The notes under the pieces were generated by a model. That model searched no databases, was not told where the DNA came from, and saw only the letters and a program-made list of their open reading frames with translations. DNA of 64,000 nt from Geobacter sp. SVR (GTDB lineage: Bacteria > Desulfobacterota > Desulfuromonadia > Geobacterales > Pseudopelobacteraceae): contig NZ_AP024469.1 in the NCBI RefSeq assembly GCF_016865365.1, positions 4,370,501 through 4,434,500 on the forward strand, in the 5' to 3' direction. Numbering within the stretch: position 1 is the stretch's first letter; each line of letters opens with the position of its first letter. Below are positions 51,023 to 60,366 of this stretch, in pieces. Position numbers and translations under genes: made by a program.

Positions 51023-51997
51023 CTATTTCTGCAGCCAGTGGGCGATATCCTTGGCATGGTAGGTGATGATGATATCGGCGCCGGCCCGCTTGAAGGCCAG
51101 CATGGTCTCCATCACCACACGTTCTTCGTCGATCCAGCCGTTGGCCGCGGCCCCCTTGATCATGCTGTATTCGCCCGACACGTTGTACACCGCCAGGGGC
51201 AGGCTGTATTCGTTGCGCAGGTCGCGCACGATGTCCAGATAGGGCAGGCCCGGCTTGACCATGATGATGTCCGCTCCCTCCTCGATATCCTGGGCCGCCT
51301 CCCGCAAGGCCTCGAGCCGGTTGGCCGGATCCATCTGGTAGGTGCGGCGGTCGCCGAACTGAGGGGTGGACTCGGCTGCCTCACGGAAGGGGCCGTAATA
51401 GCCCGAGGCGTACTTGACGGCATAGCTCATGACCGGAACGGCATCGAAACCATTCTCGTCCAGCGCATCGCGGATGGCTGCCACCCGGCCGTCCATCATG
51501 TCCGAGGGAGCCACCATGTCGGCTCCTGCCCTGGCATGGGAGACCGCTTCCTTTGCCAGCAACTCCAGAGTAGCGTCGTTGTCCACATCCCCTTGGACGA
51601 TCAGGCCGCAATGACCGTGATCGGTATATTCACACAGGCAGACATCGGTGATCACCGCCAGGCCGGGAACCTCGCGCTTGATGGCTCGAATGGTCTCCTG
51701 GATGATACCGGTATCCGAGTAGGCATCGCTGCCTACGGCATCCTTGGTTTCAGGGATGCCGAACAGCAGCACGGCCGGAATGCCGAGATCCCTGACCTCT
51801 TTGGCTTCTGCCACGATATGCTCGATCGATTGCTGATAGATGCCGGGCATCGAGGAAACTTCTTTCCTGATACCGCTCCCGAAGGCCGAAAACATCGGGT
51901 AGATCAGATCGTTGACCGACAGGCTGGTCTCGCGCACCATCCGCCGGAAAATTTCACTGCCGCGGATCCGGCGTGCCCTGTATTGCGGAAAAAACAT
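51023..51997 (-). CDS. hemB: Delta-aminolevulinic acid dehydratase HemB (porphobilinogen synthase)
   Basis: 324 residues from the ATG at 51997, which has GAGGAGGAAG upstream; an in-frame ATG at 52021 lacks a site. Active-site lysines are K195 (SYAVKYAS) and K248 (IMVKPGL). The zinc-type cysteines C120, C122 and C130 lie in [13 protein letters not shown]. It condenses two aminolevulinate molecules into porphobilinogen, the first shared step of haem, sirohaem and B12 synthesis, which fits an organism with cytochromes and a cobalamin demand. Confidence 0.97.
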   Translation of the reverse strand: MFFPQYRARRIRGSEIFRRMVRETSLSVNDLIYPMFSAFGSGIRKEVSSMPGIYQQSIEHIVAEAKEVRDLGIPAVLLFGIPETKDAVGSDAYSDTGIIQETIRAIKREVPGLAVITDVCLCEYTDHGHCGLIVQGDVDNDATLELLAKEAVSHARAGADMVAPSDMMDGRVAAIRDALDENGFDAVPVMSYAVKYASGYYGPFREAAESTPQFGDRRTYQMDPANRLEALREAAQDIEEGADIIMVKPGLPYLDIVRDLRNEYSLPLAVYNVSGEYSMIKGAAANGWIDEERVVMETMLAFKRAGADIIITYHAKDIAHWLQK

Positions 51998-52110
51998 GAC
52001 TTCCTCCTCGTGCCGAAACATGAACTGACCGTGAAAGAGTAATGCAAGCGCTGCTCAAAATGCAAGTGCGGAGTGCCCTGGGGGGCAGCAGAAAACCGCC
52101 GCAGTTGAAG

Positions 52111-53370
52111 TCAATCCATCACGACCGGCAGCACGCTGCCCCCTTCCGGCATGACCAGGGCCTGCCAGTCCGCTGGCAGCAGCTCTTCGGCCATGGCCAG
52201 CGCCTGTTCCAGCGAAGAGGCCGGCAGCATGCCCATCGCCTCCACCTGGTGTGCCGTAAAGCTGGATACCAGGATGATCCGGAAACGCTGAGCCTTCATC
52301 AGCATCGAGAAGGCCGTCTGGCCGTTGATCTCGTAATGGCTCCGCAAGGCGGACTCGAACTCATCCAGCCGCTTGTGACGGAACCAGTTGAAGAAGGTGT
52401 CATGGCCGAAGCCGTCGCGGCATTCGGCCAGCAGGATCATCACCCCACCCTCTGCCAGCGCCTGGGAGGCGTATTCCATGGATTTGTGGGCCTGGATCAG
52501 GTTGATGTCCTTGGGATGCCCCCCACAGGAGACGATCACCATGTCGGCTTTACGGCGCAGCGGATAGCTGAAACGCTCGCGGTAGAAACGGCACCCCTCG
52601 TCGTGGGCTTCACGCCAATGGCCAGCATAGGCGGCAATGATGCGCTTGTCCAACGACAGCACCGTATTGAAAAGCAGATCCGGTTCTGCCATGGCACAGG
52701 CCTCCAGCATGGCCTGATGCACGGGATTGCCCTCCAGGCTGCCGGTGGTGGCCAGCGGATTCTTGCCGCTGCCGGGATGGGGATTGAGCACGGCGAAGTG
52801 GCTGGACATGCAGGCTTGCCGGCTGGCGATTCCGGGCAATACCGCTTTGCGCCCGCCGCCGAAACCGGCGAAGTAGTGAAAGCCGATCACGCCGGTCAGA
52901 ATCAGTCGGTCCGCCTCCACGGCGCGGCGGTTGATGCTGACCTCGATGCCGCCGCTGGTCCTGCCGAGGAAGACCAGACCGGCAGGATCGTCGCAATTGT
53001 GGTCTGTCACCGCGATACGGCCATACAGCGGCCCCAGGATCTTCCGGTGCTCGTGTTCGGTCTGTGCACGGTGGATGCCGAGGGCGATCAGGATCTGGAT
53101 ATCGCGGTCGGGAATGCCCTGGCGGTTGAGCCGCTCGACCAGCTGCGGCAGATACAATTCGCTGCCGGTGTAGCGGGTAATGTCGGAGGTAACGATGACC
53201 ACCTTTTCGCCGGGAGAAAAACGGGCCAATTCTTGGCAGGTATCCAGGGCGCGTGCGATGATCTCTTCCGGAGATGTGACGGCAGGGGCCATGGCCGGCT
53301 CGATCGTCCCGCCCAGGCGACCAGGGGGAAGATCGAGTTGAAACGAGGTGGAGCCGTATTTGAGGTTCAA
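52111..53370 (-). CDS. LarA-family nickel-pincer racemase/epimerase
   Basis: 419 residues if translation starts at the TTG at 53370, which has GGGAGG nine bases upstream; the frame is open to 53448 and an ATG at 53397 lacks a site. The catalytic set aligns with LarA by spacing: H100 (LGIHR), H165 (GFHYFAG), K175 (GGGRKAVLPG) and H191 (SSHF). K175 would carry the nickel-pincer cofactor. Lactate racemase is the founding activity, but the family includes malate and other hydroxyacid epimerases. No larB, larC or larE is in the window. Confidence 0.88.
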   Translation of the reverse strand: MNLKYGSTSFQLDLPPGRLGGTIEPAMAPAVTSPEEIIARALDTCQELARFSPGEKVVIVTSDITRYTGSELYLPQLVERLNRQGIPDRDIQILIALGIHRAQTEHEHRKILGPLYGRIAVTDHNCDDPAGLVFLGRTSGGIEVSINRRAVEADRLILTGVIGFHYFAGFGGGRKAVLPGIASRQACMSSHFAVLNPHPGSGKNPLATTGSLEGNPVHQAMLEACAMAEPDLLFNTVLSLDKRIIAAYAGHWREAHDEGCRFYRERFSYPLRRKADMVIVSCGGHPKDINLIQAHKSMEYASQALAEGGVMILLAECRDGFGHDTFFNWFRHKRLDEFESALRSHYEINGQTAFSMLMKAQRFRIILVSSFTAHQVEAMGMLPASSLEQALAMAEELLPADWQALVMPEGGSVLPVVMD

Positions 53371-53421
53371 GGGCCGTGACCTCCCGAATGATTGCATGGC
53401 CGGCAGCAGGGCCGGTTTAGA

Positions 53422-53448
53422 ATTGTACCACGAAGAGCCGACAGTCAA
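53422..53448 (-). promoter_or_regulatory. Candidate sigma-70 promoter for the LarA-like gene
   Basis: On the minus strand, TTGACT (53448-53443) and TACAAT (53427-53422) each match five of six consensus bases, but the spacer is 15 bases, two shorter than ideal. Transcription would start near 53415 and give a leader of about 45 bases. Confidence 0.4.
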
Positions 53449-53497
53449 GGGGGCATGAGAGGAAAAACTGTATCGCTTCTCCGCCCTTAAAACGCAA

Positions 53498-53537
53498 ACA
53501 GGGATGCGCGGGGTTCAATAACCTCGGGCATCCCTGT
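53498..53537 (-). terminator. Candidate terminator after the YtxH gene
   Basis: ACAGGGATGC (53498-53507) pairs with GCATCCCTGT (53528-53537); an inner GGTT/AACC match extends the stem. On the minus strand it is followed by a T-rich stretch (TTTGCGTTTT). It lies 24 bases after the stop of the YtxH gene, so it probably ends that transcript before the LarA-like gene. Confidence 0.55.
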
Positions 53538-53561
53538 CAAGACCGGGTACTTGGTCACTGG

Positions 53562-53807
53562 TCAGATCCAGGCGTCTCCACCGTCGTAATGGAAATCGCC
53601 GGCCGGCGTCTTGGCCGAGGCCTTGAATTTCGCCTCACGGGCCAGGTTGCGAACCTTGCCTGCTGCAGATTCTCCCAGGTCCGAGAGCTTCTCCCGGACT
53701 TCCCGGCCCGGCTTGGGGGTCAGGAGCAGGGCGGCGGCACCGGCGATGATCGCACCGGAAACAAAAGCTATGACAGCAGCGGCGGCATTGTCGTTACGGG
53801 ATGACAT
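53562..53807 (-). CDS. YtxH-like small membrane protein
   Basis: 81 residues. A single membrane helix (AAAVIAFVSGAIIAGAAALL, about residues 8-29) is followed by the family motif LTPKPGREVREKLSDLGESA and a short amphipathic tail. YtxH proteins are small envelope proteins often induced by stress; their molecular role is unclear. A second YtxH protein is encoded at 61718-62029. AAAAAGGAG precedes the ATG. Confidence 0.8.
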   Translation of the reverse strand: MSSRNDNAAAAVIAFVSGAIIAGAAALLLTPKPGREVREKLSDLGESAAGKVRNLAREAKFKASAKTPAGDFHYDGGDAWI

Positions 53808-53897
53808 GGCAGACTCCTTTTTGGGAACGTGCTGTAAGAATCGGGAAAACGGAACACGAATTTAACACAGCCCGAAGGTGGAATAAAGGCAATTTTT

Positions 53898-56800
53898 TTA
53901 CCGGTCCGCCCGCTGTGGCTGGGGTTCGGGACTGTCCCCCGGACGCCTGAAGATGCGCGCCAGGTGCCGCGTTATCATCTCCTCGAAGTCCTCGTCCCGG
54001 TTGCCGGTATAGATCAGGGACGAACCGATTTCCGCCGCCAGGATGGCGCACAGATACTTGGTGGGCAGCGTGCTGATGCGTCGTCTGAAGGCCGGCGTCT
54101 TCCGGAGCAAAAGCGGCAGATGGTTGATCACCGCCTGGCGGAAAGGCATTTGCAGACAGAGCGCGGGCCGGTTCGAAAAGAATTCGAACAGACGGGTATA
54201 GTAGGCGTTGATGTTCTGGCTGATGGTGTCCGAAATCTCGGTATAAAGCTGGGTTCCGCCTGCCTCGCGCCACCGCCGCAGGATCAGCCGCGCCTCATCG
54301 GCCGCCCGTTTCTCCAGAATGGACAGCACATCACCGACGTACTCCTCCTTGTGCTCCAGGAACTCCCGCTCCGACAGCAGCAGGTTGGCGATGATCTCGT
54401 AGGAGGAGGAGATCACCCCGCACTTGTTGGCCGAAGCGTCGCGCATGATGACCGCTCCGCTCTTCTGGAGCTGCACCCGCGCCTCGGGGGTCAGGAAGGA
54501 GTTGGCTCCCTCCACGATCACCCTGGCCGAAGGCTTGCCCTGTTCGTCCAGGAATTGCCGCCAGTTGTGACCTTCAATGGTTTCGGGCCGGCCGCCGGCC
54601 GGAATGAAGAGATCGGCCGGCACCGAAAAGACCAGGCTGTTGTACTGGTGGTAGAAATCGTCGATATCCAGCCATTCCTCCACCATGCCTGTCACTGATC
54701 GGCTGACCTTGCGGTGGGTCTCCTTGAGCCCCTCCATGCGTCGGCCGGTGCGGTAGATGATGAAGCCTCCGGGATTGAGCCGCTCCGGATCGAAACTGTC
54801 CAGGTCGTGCTTCAAAACCATCCGTTCCAGCTCCTGGCGATGGAGGCCGCCGGGATCGTAGACGGCTGCCGTGCCATCCAGAATCAGGCGCACCTGCAAC
54901 CCGGGGCAGCGGGCCAGCATGATGCGCAGACAGTTGCCGGCCACATCGCCGTTGGGACCTCCGGTCATTTTGAGCGAAAAGGTGTCGCGGTCGATATCGA
55001 CGCCGAGCGACTCGGCCATGGTGATCCGGGCAAAGGTGACCACGCCGGTGGAGGTGACGCCGTACTCCTTGTGATTGATCCCGACGCGCTTGCTGGACAT
55101 GATGCCGGTGCCGAGGATATAGCCGCGTCTCCTGGACAGGCTGGCAATCGCCTCGATCATGCTGTCGTGCATGTTCTCGTCCGGACCGATTTCGATCGGT
55201 TCGTCGTCGCCATAGTAGTCCACCACCCGCTGATCCCTGGCGCGGCCGTCGGCCGTGACGAAGATGTCCAGGAAGGCATTAGCTATACTATACTGCAACT
55301 TGTACAACCTGCAGTTTTCCTCGTCCCCTCCCGCTTCGCTGAGGTCGGAAGCATCCAGCACCAGCGTCAGCTTCGAGCCCCCCTCATAGATATCCTTATT
55401 CTTCAGGTGCTGGGTGTTGGCCAGTACGTAGACTTCGCGGAACAGGGTGTTGGCGGCGGTGATGAAGTCATCGGCGCTGCGGGCGATGACCGTGCGCCAG
55501 CCGCCACGGGCGATATCCGAAAAGCCGATATGGTAGCCGGCTCCGTAACGGCTGAAAAAGAAAGTCACCCGGAAGGGAAGCGCCTCGGGCAGATCCGCGA
55601 TGAATTCGGAGCCGAGTTTTCGCAGATAGGCCGGGTCCAGCCGGAAGGCCAGAGCCTGCTTCTCGACCACGAAAAAGTTGGTCTTCAGGCAATGGGTGAT
55701 CAGCAGCAGACAGCAGCGGTACACCGAACGGCGGATGTCGTCCAGCCAGCGGTGGCCGGTATTGTAGCCTTCGACCGCTTCCTGCGTTTCGGCCAGCATG
55801 GCATCGTACAGAGCTTCCCGGTCAGTCAGCTCGGGATTGAAGCGGGCCCTGAACAGGCGGATCAGCAGCTGCCCCATTTCGGGATGGTCGTAGAAGGCGC
55901 GCTGGACATCTTCCAGCCCGAAACGGTCGGGCTGGTTGTGGGCCAGGCTGGTGTGGCAGAAAGCGATAAAGGCATTGGTCAGGGCGGCATCCTCGCCGGA
56001 AAGCAATCCCGTGGTAACGAAGTCGCGGTAGGCCGGGGATACGGTCGAGACGATCTGGGTGGTGCAGAGCTCGCGTCTCAGGTAGGCGGCCAGGGGGCTG
56101 CCGGGGGAAAGATCGGCGCCGGTGCGGCTCTGGACATAGAAAGCCCCCAGGAAATAGGGGTGGATGCCGTTGGAAATGGTCTGGCAATAGGCCCGGCGGA
56201 TACCGATTTCCAGGCGGTTGAAAACCTCCAGTACCTGTCTCAGGAACTCCTCCTGCGGCGGGTTGCCCACGGCGAACAGCACCCGGATCTCCGGGCGCCC
56301 CTCCCGGACCACCTCGGCGATATCCAGGAACAATCCGCCGGCCTCGTTGCTCCGTTCGAACAGCCACAGCAGGTAGGCGGTCCGCGAGGGGGGAGACATA
56401 CGAACGTAATTCTGATTGTTGAGCCAGAAGATCTTCAGCAGCCGATCGAATTTTTTCAGGTCAAAACCGGGGAATGACGTCCGCAGCTCGGATCTGATCC
56501 TGCCTGCCAGTGCAGAAGGTATGTCGATCGGCCGGTTCAGGTCGATTTCGTGGTTCTGGCGGCGGTCGAATTCGAAACGCTGCACCTCCAGTTCCTCCTC
56601 CATGTCCGGCATGGAGGAAAAGGAGTGGGAGAACATGGCGTAGGATATCTCCCGCTCCCCGATCCGGCGCAGAGTATCGTAGAGGGTGCCGCGCCGGCTG
56701 ACGCAGGCCACTACCAGCAGTTTCGCACGGTCCACCAGGATCACGCGCTGATTGATGCGCAAGCGGGGCATGTCTCTGGCCAGCCAGGCCAGCGCATCCT

Positions 56801-56921
56801 GCTCGTCGGCCATGGCTTCGAAGAAGAAGGGACTCATGTTCTGTTGGAGCCAGGCTGCGGTTTCTACGGCTCTGGCGCTTTCCGCCCGGGCGGAGCGCCT
56901 GATGACGGCGGGCAGGTTCAT
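53898..56921 (-). CDS. NAD-type glutamate dehydrogenase, large family (~1000 residues)
   Basis: 1007 residues from the ATG at 56921 (AGGAGG site); the frame is open to 57002. The catalytic half (~residues 480-850) shows FSDIARGGWRTVIARS, GGSKLTLVLD with the substrate Lys region, GPDENMHDSMIEAIASLSRR, TSTGVVTFARITMAESLGVD and VEGANSFLTPEARVQL. These are blocks of the large NAD-dependent glutamate dehydrogenases, here in a shortened form relative to the ~1600-residue GDH-180 enzymes. It oxidises glutamate to 2-oxoglutarate and ammonia. The N-terminal ~450 residues likely hold regulatory ACT/PAS-like folds, but that is family-based inference. Confidence 0.85.
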   Translation of the reverse strand: MNLPAVIRRSARAESARAVETAAWLQQNMSPFFFEAMADEQDALAWLARDMPRLRINQRVILVDRAKLLVVACVSRRGTLYDTLRRIGEREISYAMFSHSFSSMPDMEEELEVQRFEFDRRQNHEIDLNRPIDIPSALAGRIRSELRTSFPGFDLKKFDRLLKIFWLNNQNYVRMSPPSRTAYLLWLFERSNEAGGLFLDIAEVVREGRPEIRVLFAVGNPPQEEFLRQVLEVFNRLEIGIRRAYCQTISNGIHPYFLGAFYVQSRTGADLSPGSPLAAYLRRELCTTQIVSTVSPAYRDFVTTGLLSGEDAALTNAFIAFCHTSLAHNQPDRFGLEDVQRAFYDHPEMGQLLIRLFRARFNPELTDREALYDAMLAETQEAVEGYNTGHRWLDDIRRSVYRCCLLLITHCLKTNFFVVEKQALAFRLDPAYLRKLGSEFIADLPEALPFRVTFFFSRYGAGYHIGFSDIARGGWRTVIARSADDFITAANTLFREVYVLANTQHLKNKDIYEGGSKLTLVLDASDLSEAGGDEENCRLYKLQYSIANAFLDIFVTADGRARDQRVVDYYGDDEPIEIGPDENMHDSMIEAIASLSRRRGYILGTGIMSSKRVGINHKEYGVTSTGVVTFARITMAESLGVDIDRDTFSLKMTGGPNGDVAGNCLRIMLARCPGLQVRLILDGTAAVYDPGGLHRQELERMVLKHDLDSFDPERLNPGGFIIYRTGRRMEGLKETHRKVSRSVTGMVEEWLDIDDFYHQYNSLVFSVPADLFIPAGGRPETIEGHNWRQFLDEQGKPSARVIVEGANSFLTPEARVQLQKSGAVIMRDASANKCGVISSSYEIIANLLLSEREFLEHKEEYVGDVLSILEKRAADEARLILRRWREAGGTQLYTEISDTISQNINAYYTRLFEFFSNRPALCLQMPFRQAVINHLPLLLRKTPAFRRRISTLPTKYLCAILAAEIGSSLIYTGNRDEDFEEMITRHLARIFRRPGDSPEPQPQRADR

Positions 56922-57095
56922 GGGACCTCCTGATTCGGTAATGTGGTGCATCTGCATAGCAAAAGAGGCAGCGCCGTAATTATTGCACCTGACGCACTGC
57001 AAGGCAACAGATAGATGGTGTATAATGCCATCTGAAGCGGGTCAACTTTCGGGCGCGCCGCAGCCCAGGCGGTTTTAGTCCGGCTAAAGGTTTGC

Positions 57096-57125
57096 TTGAC
57101 CGGGCCATGAAAAATTTGCTATAAA
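57096..57125 (+). promoter_or_regulatory. Candidate sigma-70 promoter of cobO
   Basis: TTGACC (57096-57101), 18-base spacer, TATAAA (57120-57125); each hexamer matches five of six consensus bases. Transcription would begin near 57132, leaving an untranslated leader of about 196 bases before ATG 57328, unusually long for this window. Confidence 0.65.
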
Positions 57126-57231
57126 CTCGCTGTTTTATTTCCTTGTAATCGCAAACGCCGCTATGGCCCCCGCTTGCCGGCCCGCCTGCCGCTCGCAATG
57201 CTTCTCCAGTACCAGTTCTGCAGGATTTTAC

Positions 57232-57248
57232 GGGCCTGTGACAGGCCC
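57232..57248 (+). repeat. Stem-loop in the cobO leader
   Basis: GGGCCTG (57232-57238) and CAGGCCC (57242-57248) form a 7-base-pair, GC-rich stem with a TGA triloop, about 80 bases before the cobO start. It is followed by TTCATTGTT, too weak a U-run for a confident intrinsic terminator, though attenuation is possible. Confidence 0.5.
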
Positions 57249-57327
57249 TTCATTGTTCGCAAACCCTGTTTTCAGTGTAACGTGCGGTCCGGAGGGAGCG
57301 CAGCCCCCCTGGTCCGGGAGAATAGCA

Positions 57328-57855
57328 ATGAGCTTGGAACGCGGATGCATACAGGTATACACCGGTAACGGCAAGGGCAAGACCACCGCCTCGCTTGGCC
57401 TGGCGGTACGCGCGGTCGGACGCGGTCTGCGCGCCTGCGTCTTCCAGTTCATCAAGGGGGGCGGCCCCTATGGAGAGCACCTGATTGCCGAAAAACTGGG
57501 ACCGCTCTTCACGATCATCCAGTCCGGCCGGCCGGGCTGGGTCAACAAAAGCGACATCAGCGAAGACCGCCGTATCGCACAGGAAGCCCTGGAGCGGGTC
57601 ACCCGTTTGCTGGTCTCCGGCGACTATGACCTGGTGATTATGGACGAAATTCTGGGAGCCATCGGGTTCGGCCTGATCGATACGGAGCAGGTACTGGAGC
57701 TGATGCGCCAGAAGCCGCCAACGGTGGAGCTGGTATTGACCGGCCGCAACGCACCCGAGGAGATAATCGCCGCCGCCGACCTGGTGACCGAGATGCGGGA
57801 GATAAAGCATTACTACAAGGCGGGGGTGCCGGCCAGAACCGGCATTGAAATGTAA
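57328..57855 (+). CDS. cobO: Corrinoid adenosyltransferase CobO/BtuR
   Basis: 175 residues from the ATG at 57328, with GGGAG upstream. P-loop GNGKGKTT at residues 13-20, then LGLAVRAVGRGLRACVFQFI and DYDLVIMDEILGAIGFGLID, the family Walker B region. It attaches the adenosyl group to cob(I)alamin or corrinoid precursors to make coenzyme B12. It is the first gene of a string with a B12-binding mutase subunit, MeaB and CbiQO, which all depend on or supply adenosylcobalamin. Confidence 0.94.
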   Translation: MSLERGCIQVYTGNGKGKTTASLGLAVRAVGRGLRACVFQFIKGGGPYGEHLIAEKLGPLFTIIQSGRPGWVNKSDISEDRRIAQEALERVTRLLVSGDYDLVIMDEILGAIGFGLIDTEQVLELMRQKPPTVELVLTGRNAPEEIIAAADLVTEMREIKHYYKAGVPARTGIEM

Positions 57856-57956
57856 TCCGGCGATACGTTTTTCATTGCTGCGGGCCGGGCATATCCTCTG
57901 CACCGGCAACTGTACAAAACCATAGAGGTTATTCCATCCCTTGGAGGTAATTGACA

Positions 57957-58361
57957 ATGGCTGAGAGAACTTTACGCGTCCTGGTCGGCAAGCCGGGGCT
58001 TGACGGACATGACCGGGGGGCAAAGATCATTGCCCGCGCTTTCCGCGACGCCGGCTTCGAAGTGATCTACACCGGTCTGCACCAGACTCCGGAACAGATC
58101 GTTTCCAGCGCGATTCAGGAGGATGTGGACTGCATCGGCCTGTCGATCCTGTCCGGCGCCCACAACACCCTTCTACCCCGCGTCTGCCAGTTGCTGAAGG
58201 AAAAACAGGCCGACGACATCAAGGTATTCGGCGGCGGCGTGATTCCCGAGGACGACATCCCGGGGCTGAAGCAGGCCGGCATCAGCGAGGTCTTCACTCC
58301 CGGCACCTCCACCGACGACATCGTCAAGTGGATCGGAACCAATATCAAACCCCGCGCCTGA
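57957..58361 (+). CDS. B12-binding subunit of a methylmalonyl-CoA mutase-type enzyme
   Basis: 134 residues, a stand-alone cobalamin-binding domain. The ATG at 57957 has GGAGG nine bases upstream; a TTG at 57951 is too close to that site. The signature D16-x-H18-x-x-G21 provides the lower-ligand histidine (in [12 protein letters not shown]), followed by [12 protein letters not shown] and [11 protein letters not shown]. It is the small half of a two-part mutase; the large catalytic subunit is not in this window. Methylmalonyl-CoA mutase (propionate pathway) is most likely, but isobutyryl-CoA-type mutases share this domain. Confidence 0.9.
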   Translation: MAERTLRVLVGKPGLDGHDRGAKIIARAFRDAGFEVIYTGLHQTPEQIVSSAIQEDVDCIGLSILSGAHNTLLPRVCQLLKEKQADDIKVFGGGVIPEDDIPGLKQAGISEVFTPGTSTDDIVKWIGTNIKPRA

Positions 58362-58548
58362 CCTGCCCTGCCTGCCAAGCGTTTCCTGAATCCGAATCCG
58401 CAACTCTCTCCGCAAAACTGTACCGCGAAAAGACTCCGACAGGAATCTTTTCCGAGCGGCAGCATCAGGATTCAGGGAACACTCCGGCAACCGGCCGATC
58501 GACCTGTCGGGGCCCCATGCGCGGCCCTGGCGTATCCGAGGAACTCCC
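58362..58548. other. Gap between the mutase subunit and meaB
   Basis: 187 bases without a gene. CCTGAATCC (58385-58393) and GGATTCAGG (58468-58476) are exact reverse complements about 75 bases apart, so a long-range stem is possible. No U-run follows. No clear promoter was seen. Confidence 0.35.
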
Positions 58549-59496
58549 ATGTCTCTTTCCGAAAAGGTCCTGAAGGGCGACATCCGCTCCGCGGCACGCC
58601 TGATGCGGGATATCGACGATGCCCGCCCCTCCGCAATCGACGACCTGAAAAAACTCTACGCCCGCACCGGCAATGCCTATCTGATCGGCATTACCGGACC
58701 TCCCGGCGCCGGTAAGTCCACCCTGGTCGACCAGTTGACCGCCTCTTTCCGCAGCAGAGGCAAAAAGGTGGGTGTGGTGGCCATCGATCCCACCAGTCCT
58801 TTTACCGGCGGCGCGATCCTGGGCGACCGGATCCGCATGAACCGGCACGCCACCGACGATGGTGTTTTCATTCGCAGTCTGGCAACCCGGGGAGCCCTCG
58901 GCGGCATTTCCCGCTCGACATCGGATGTGGCCCTCGTCATGGACGCCCTTGGCATGGATGTCGTGATCATCGAAACCGTCGGGGTGGGACAGGATGAGGT
59001 CGATATCGTCAAGGCCGCCCACACCACCTGCGTGGTGATGGTGCCGGGCCTGGGAGACGACATTCAGGCCATCAAAGCCGGCATCCTGGAAATTGGCGAT
59101 GTGTTCGTGGTGAACAAGGCCGATCGGGAGGGTGCGGACCGCACCGCCCGGGAGCTTTCTAACATGCTGGACATGCGCCCGGTGCTCGAGGGGGGCTGGA
59201 AGCCACAGGTGCTGAAGACCGAGGCCCAGCGCAGTGCGGGCATCGACGAACTGGTGGGAGAAATGCTGGCCCATCGCGATTTTTTGTTCTGCAGCGGCCG
59301 GATCTCCAACTTCCTGCGGGAACGTAACAAACGGCACTTCATTGACATCCTGCGGGACAGCCTCTATAAACAAGCCATGGAGTACATCGAGCGGAACGGA
59401 ACGCTCGACAAGGTGCTTGACGATATCGCATCCGCTGCCATCGACCCGTATTCCGCGGTGGAGGATGTAGTTGCAGGCATGCTGAAAAGGGGATAG
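58549..59496 (+). CDS. meaB: MeaB/ArgK family GTPase chaperone of B12-dependent mutase
   Basis: 315 residues. G1 loop GPPGAGKS at 50-57, then AIDPTSPFTGGAILGDRIRM, the ETVGVGQDEVDIV G3 block and NKADREG (G4). MeaB proteins use GTP to load adenosylcobalamin into methylmalonyl-CoA mutase and protect it from inactivation. Position two genes after the corrinoid adenosyltransferase and next to the B12 subunit fits that role exactly. The older name ArgK (arginine/ornithine transport kinase) does not apply. Confidence 0.94.
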   Translation: MSLSEKVLKGDIRSAARLMRDIDDARPSAIDDLKKLYARTGNAYLIGITGPPGAGKSTLVDQLTASFRSRGKKVGVVAIDPTSPFTGGAILGDRIRMNRHATDDGVFIRSLATRGALGGISRSTSDVALVMDALGMDVVIIETVGVGQDEVDIVKAAHTTCVVMVPGLGDDIQAIKAGILEIGDVFVVNKADREGADRTARELSNMLDMRPVLEGGWKPQVLKTEAQRSAGIDELVGEMLAHRDFLFCSGRISNFLRERNKRHFIDILRDSLYKQAMEYIERNGTLDKVLDDIASAAIDPYSAVEDVVAGMLKRG

Positions 59497-59553
59497 CATT
59501 TCCTCCGGCGCACCTGCCGCTCCTCCGGCGACCGACACTGCCCCGGGATCCCC

Positions 59554-60306
59554 GTGAGACATCTTCTTCATCACCATAACCATGCGGCAACAGCCATTGA
59601 TCCGCGCATCCGCCTCCTGGCGGCCGGACTGCTGCTCGCGTTGGTGGTCAGTTCCGGCAGCAGCACGTTTCCCTGGCTGGTGGCGGCATTGTGCCTACCG
59701 GCCGCCGTATGCCTCGGCATGCCGCTGCGCGTGCTGTGCCTGCGTCTTGTGCATCCCCTCTTTATCGCGGCGGTCATTCTGGCACTGAAGGTATTCATCG
59801 GCAGCGGCCCCTCCAGCGTCTTTTTCAGGTCCGGCTGGTTCACGCTGATGATGCACCGTGAAGGGCTGCACGAAGGGCTGCTTGCCGTTTCGAGAATTCT
59901 CGGAGCGGTTTCCGTGGCGGTTCTGTTCAGCCAGGCGACGACCTTCACCGAGACCATGGCCGCCCTGGCCTGGCTGCGGGTGCCGCGCAGCCTGGTGGAG
60001 GTCTCCCTCTTTGCCTGGCGGACGCTGTTCATGCTTTACGATGATGCGGGGGTGGTCTACATGGCACAGAAAAATCGCCTGGGCTACTGCGGCCTGCGCC
60101 GTGGCCTGCGTTCTTTCGGCGCCCTGGCCGGCATGCTGACCATCCGCGCTTTCGACGGCAGCCACGCCATGACGGTTGCCATGACCCAGCGTGGTTACGA
60201 TGGAAACCTGCCGCTGCTGCGCAGCGCACCCCCCAGCATGTTCCAGATCGCCGGACTGGTCCTCTTTGCACTGACCGCAGCCATTGCCTGGAAATTGCAA
60301 AACTAG
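59554..60306 (+). CDS. cbiQ: Energy-coupling transporter T component, CbiQ-like
   Basis: 250 residues, start GTG at 59554. About five membrane helices; the coupling-helix type motifs SLFAWRTLFMLYDDAGVVYM and TIRAFDGSHAMTVAMTQRGY (T-component ARG-like signature) are present. T components hold the ATPase pair and the substrate-binding unit of cobalt/nickel or vitamin importers. The ATPase CbiO follows after 60 bases. Cobalt is the natural guess given the B12 genes upstream, though cbiM and cbiN are not in the window. Confidence 0.88.
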   Translation: MRHLLHHHNHAATAIDPRIRLLAAGLLLALVVSSGSSTFPWLVAALCLPAAVCLGMPLRVLCLRLVHPLFIAAVILALKVFIGSGPSSVFFRSGWFTLMMHREGLHEGLLAVSRILGAVSVAVLFSQATTFTETMAALAWLRVPRSLVEVSLFAWRTLFMLYDDAGVVYMAQKNRLGYCGLRRGLRSFGALAGMLTIRAFDGSHAMTVAMTQRGYDGNLPLLRSAPPSMFQIAGLVLFALTAAIAWKLQN

Positions 60307-60366
60307 CCGGAAACCGTTCACAACAACCAGCTCGAAGGCTCTTTTTCCTCTTTAGGATCGACTCAC

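Larger units (their letters stand above)
56922..57327. other. Divergent intergenic region between glutamate dehydrogenase and cobO
   Basis: 406 bases with no convincing gene. It holds the cobO promoter at 57096-57125, a possible promoter for the dehydrogenase on the minus strand (TTGACC at 57045-57040 and TATACA at 57024-57019, spacer only 15), and a small stem-loop at 57232-57248 within the long cobO leader. I looked for the conserved B12-box of cobalamin riboswitches in this leader and did not find it. Confidence 0.5.

Noticed and set aside
57126-57327. Cobalamin riboswitch upstream of cobO
   Set aside because: The conserved B12-box and the GCCACTG core were not found in the leader, so only a generic structured leader is reported.
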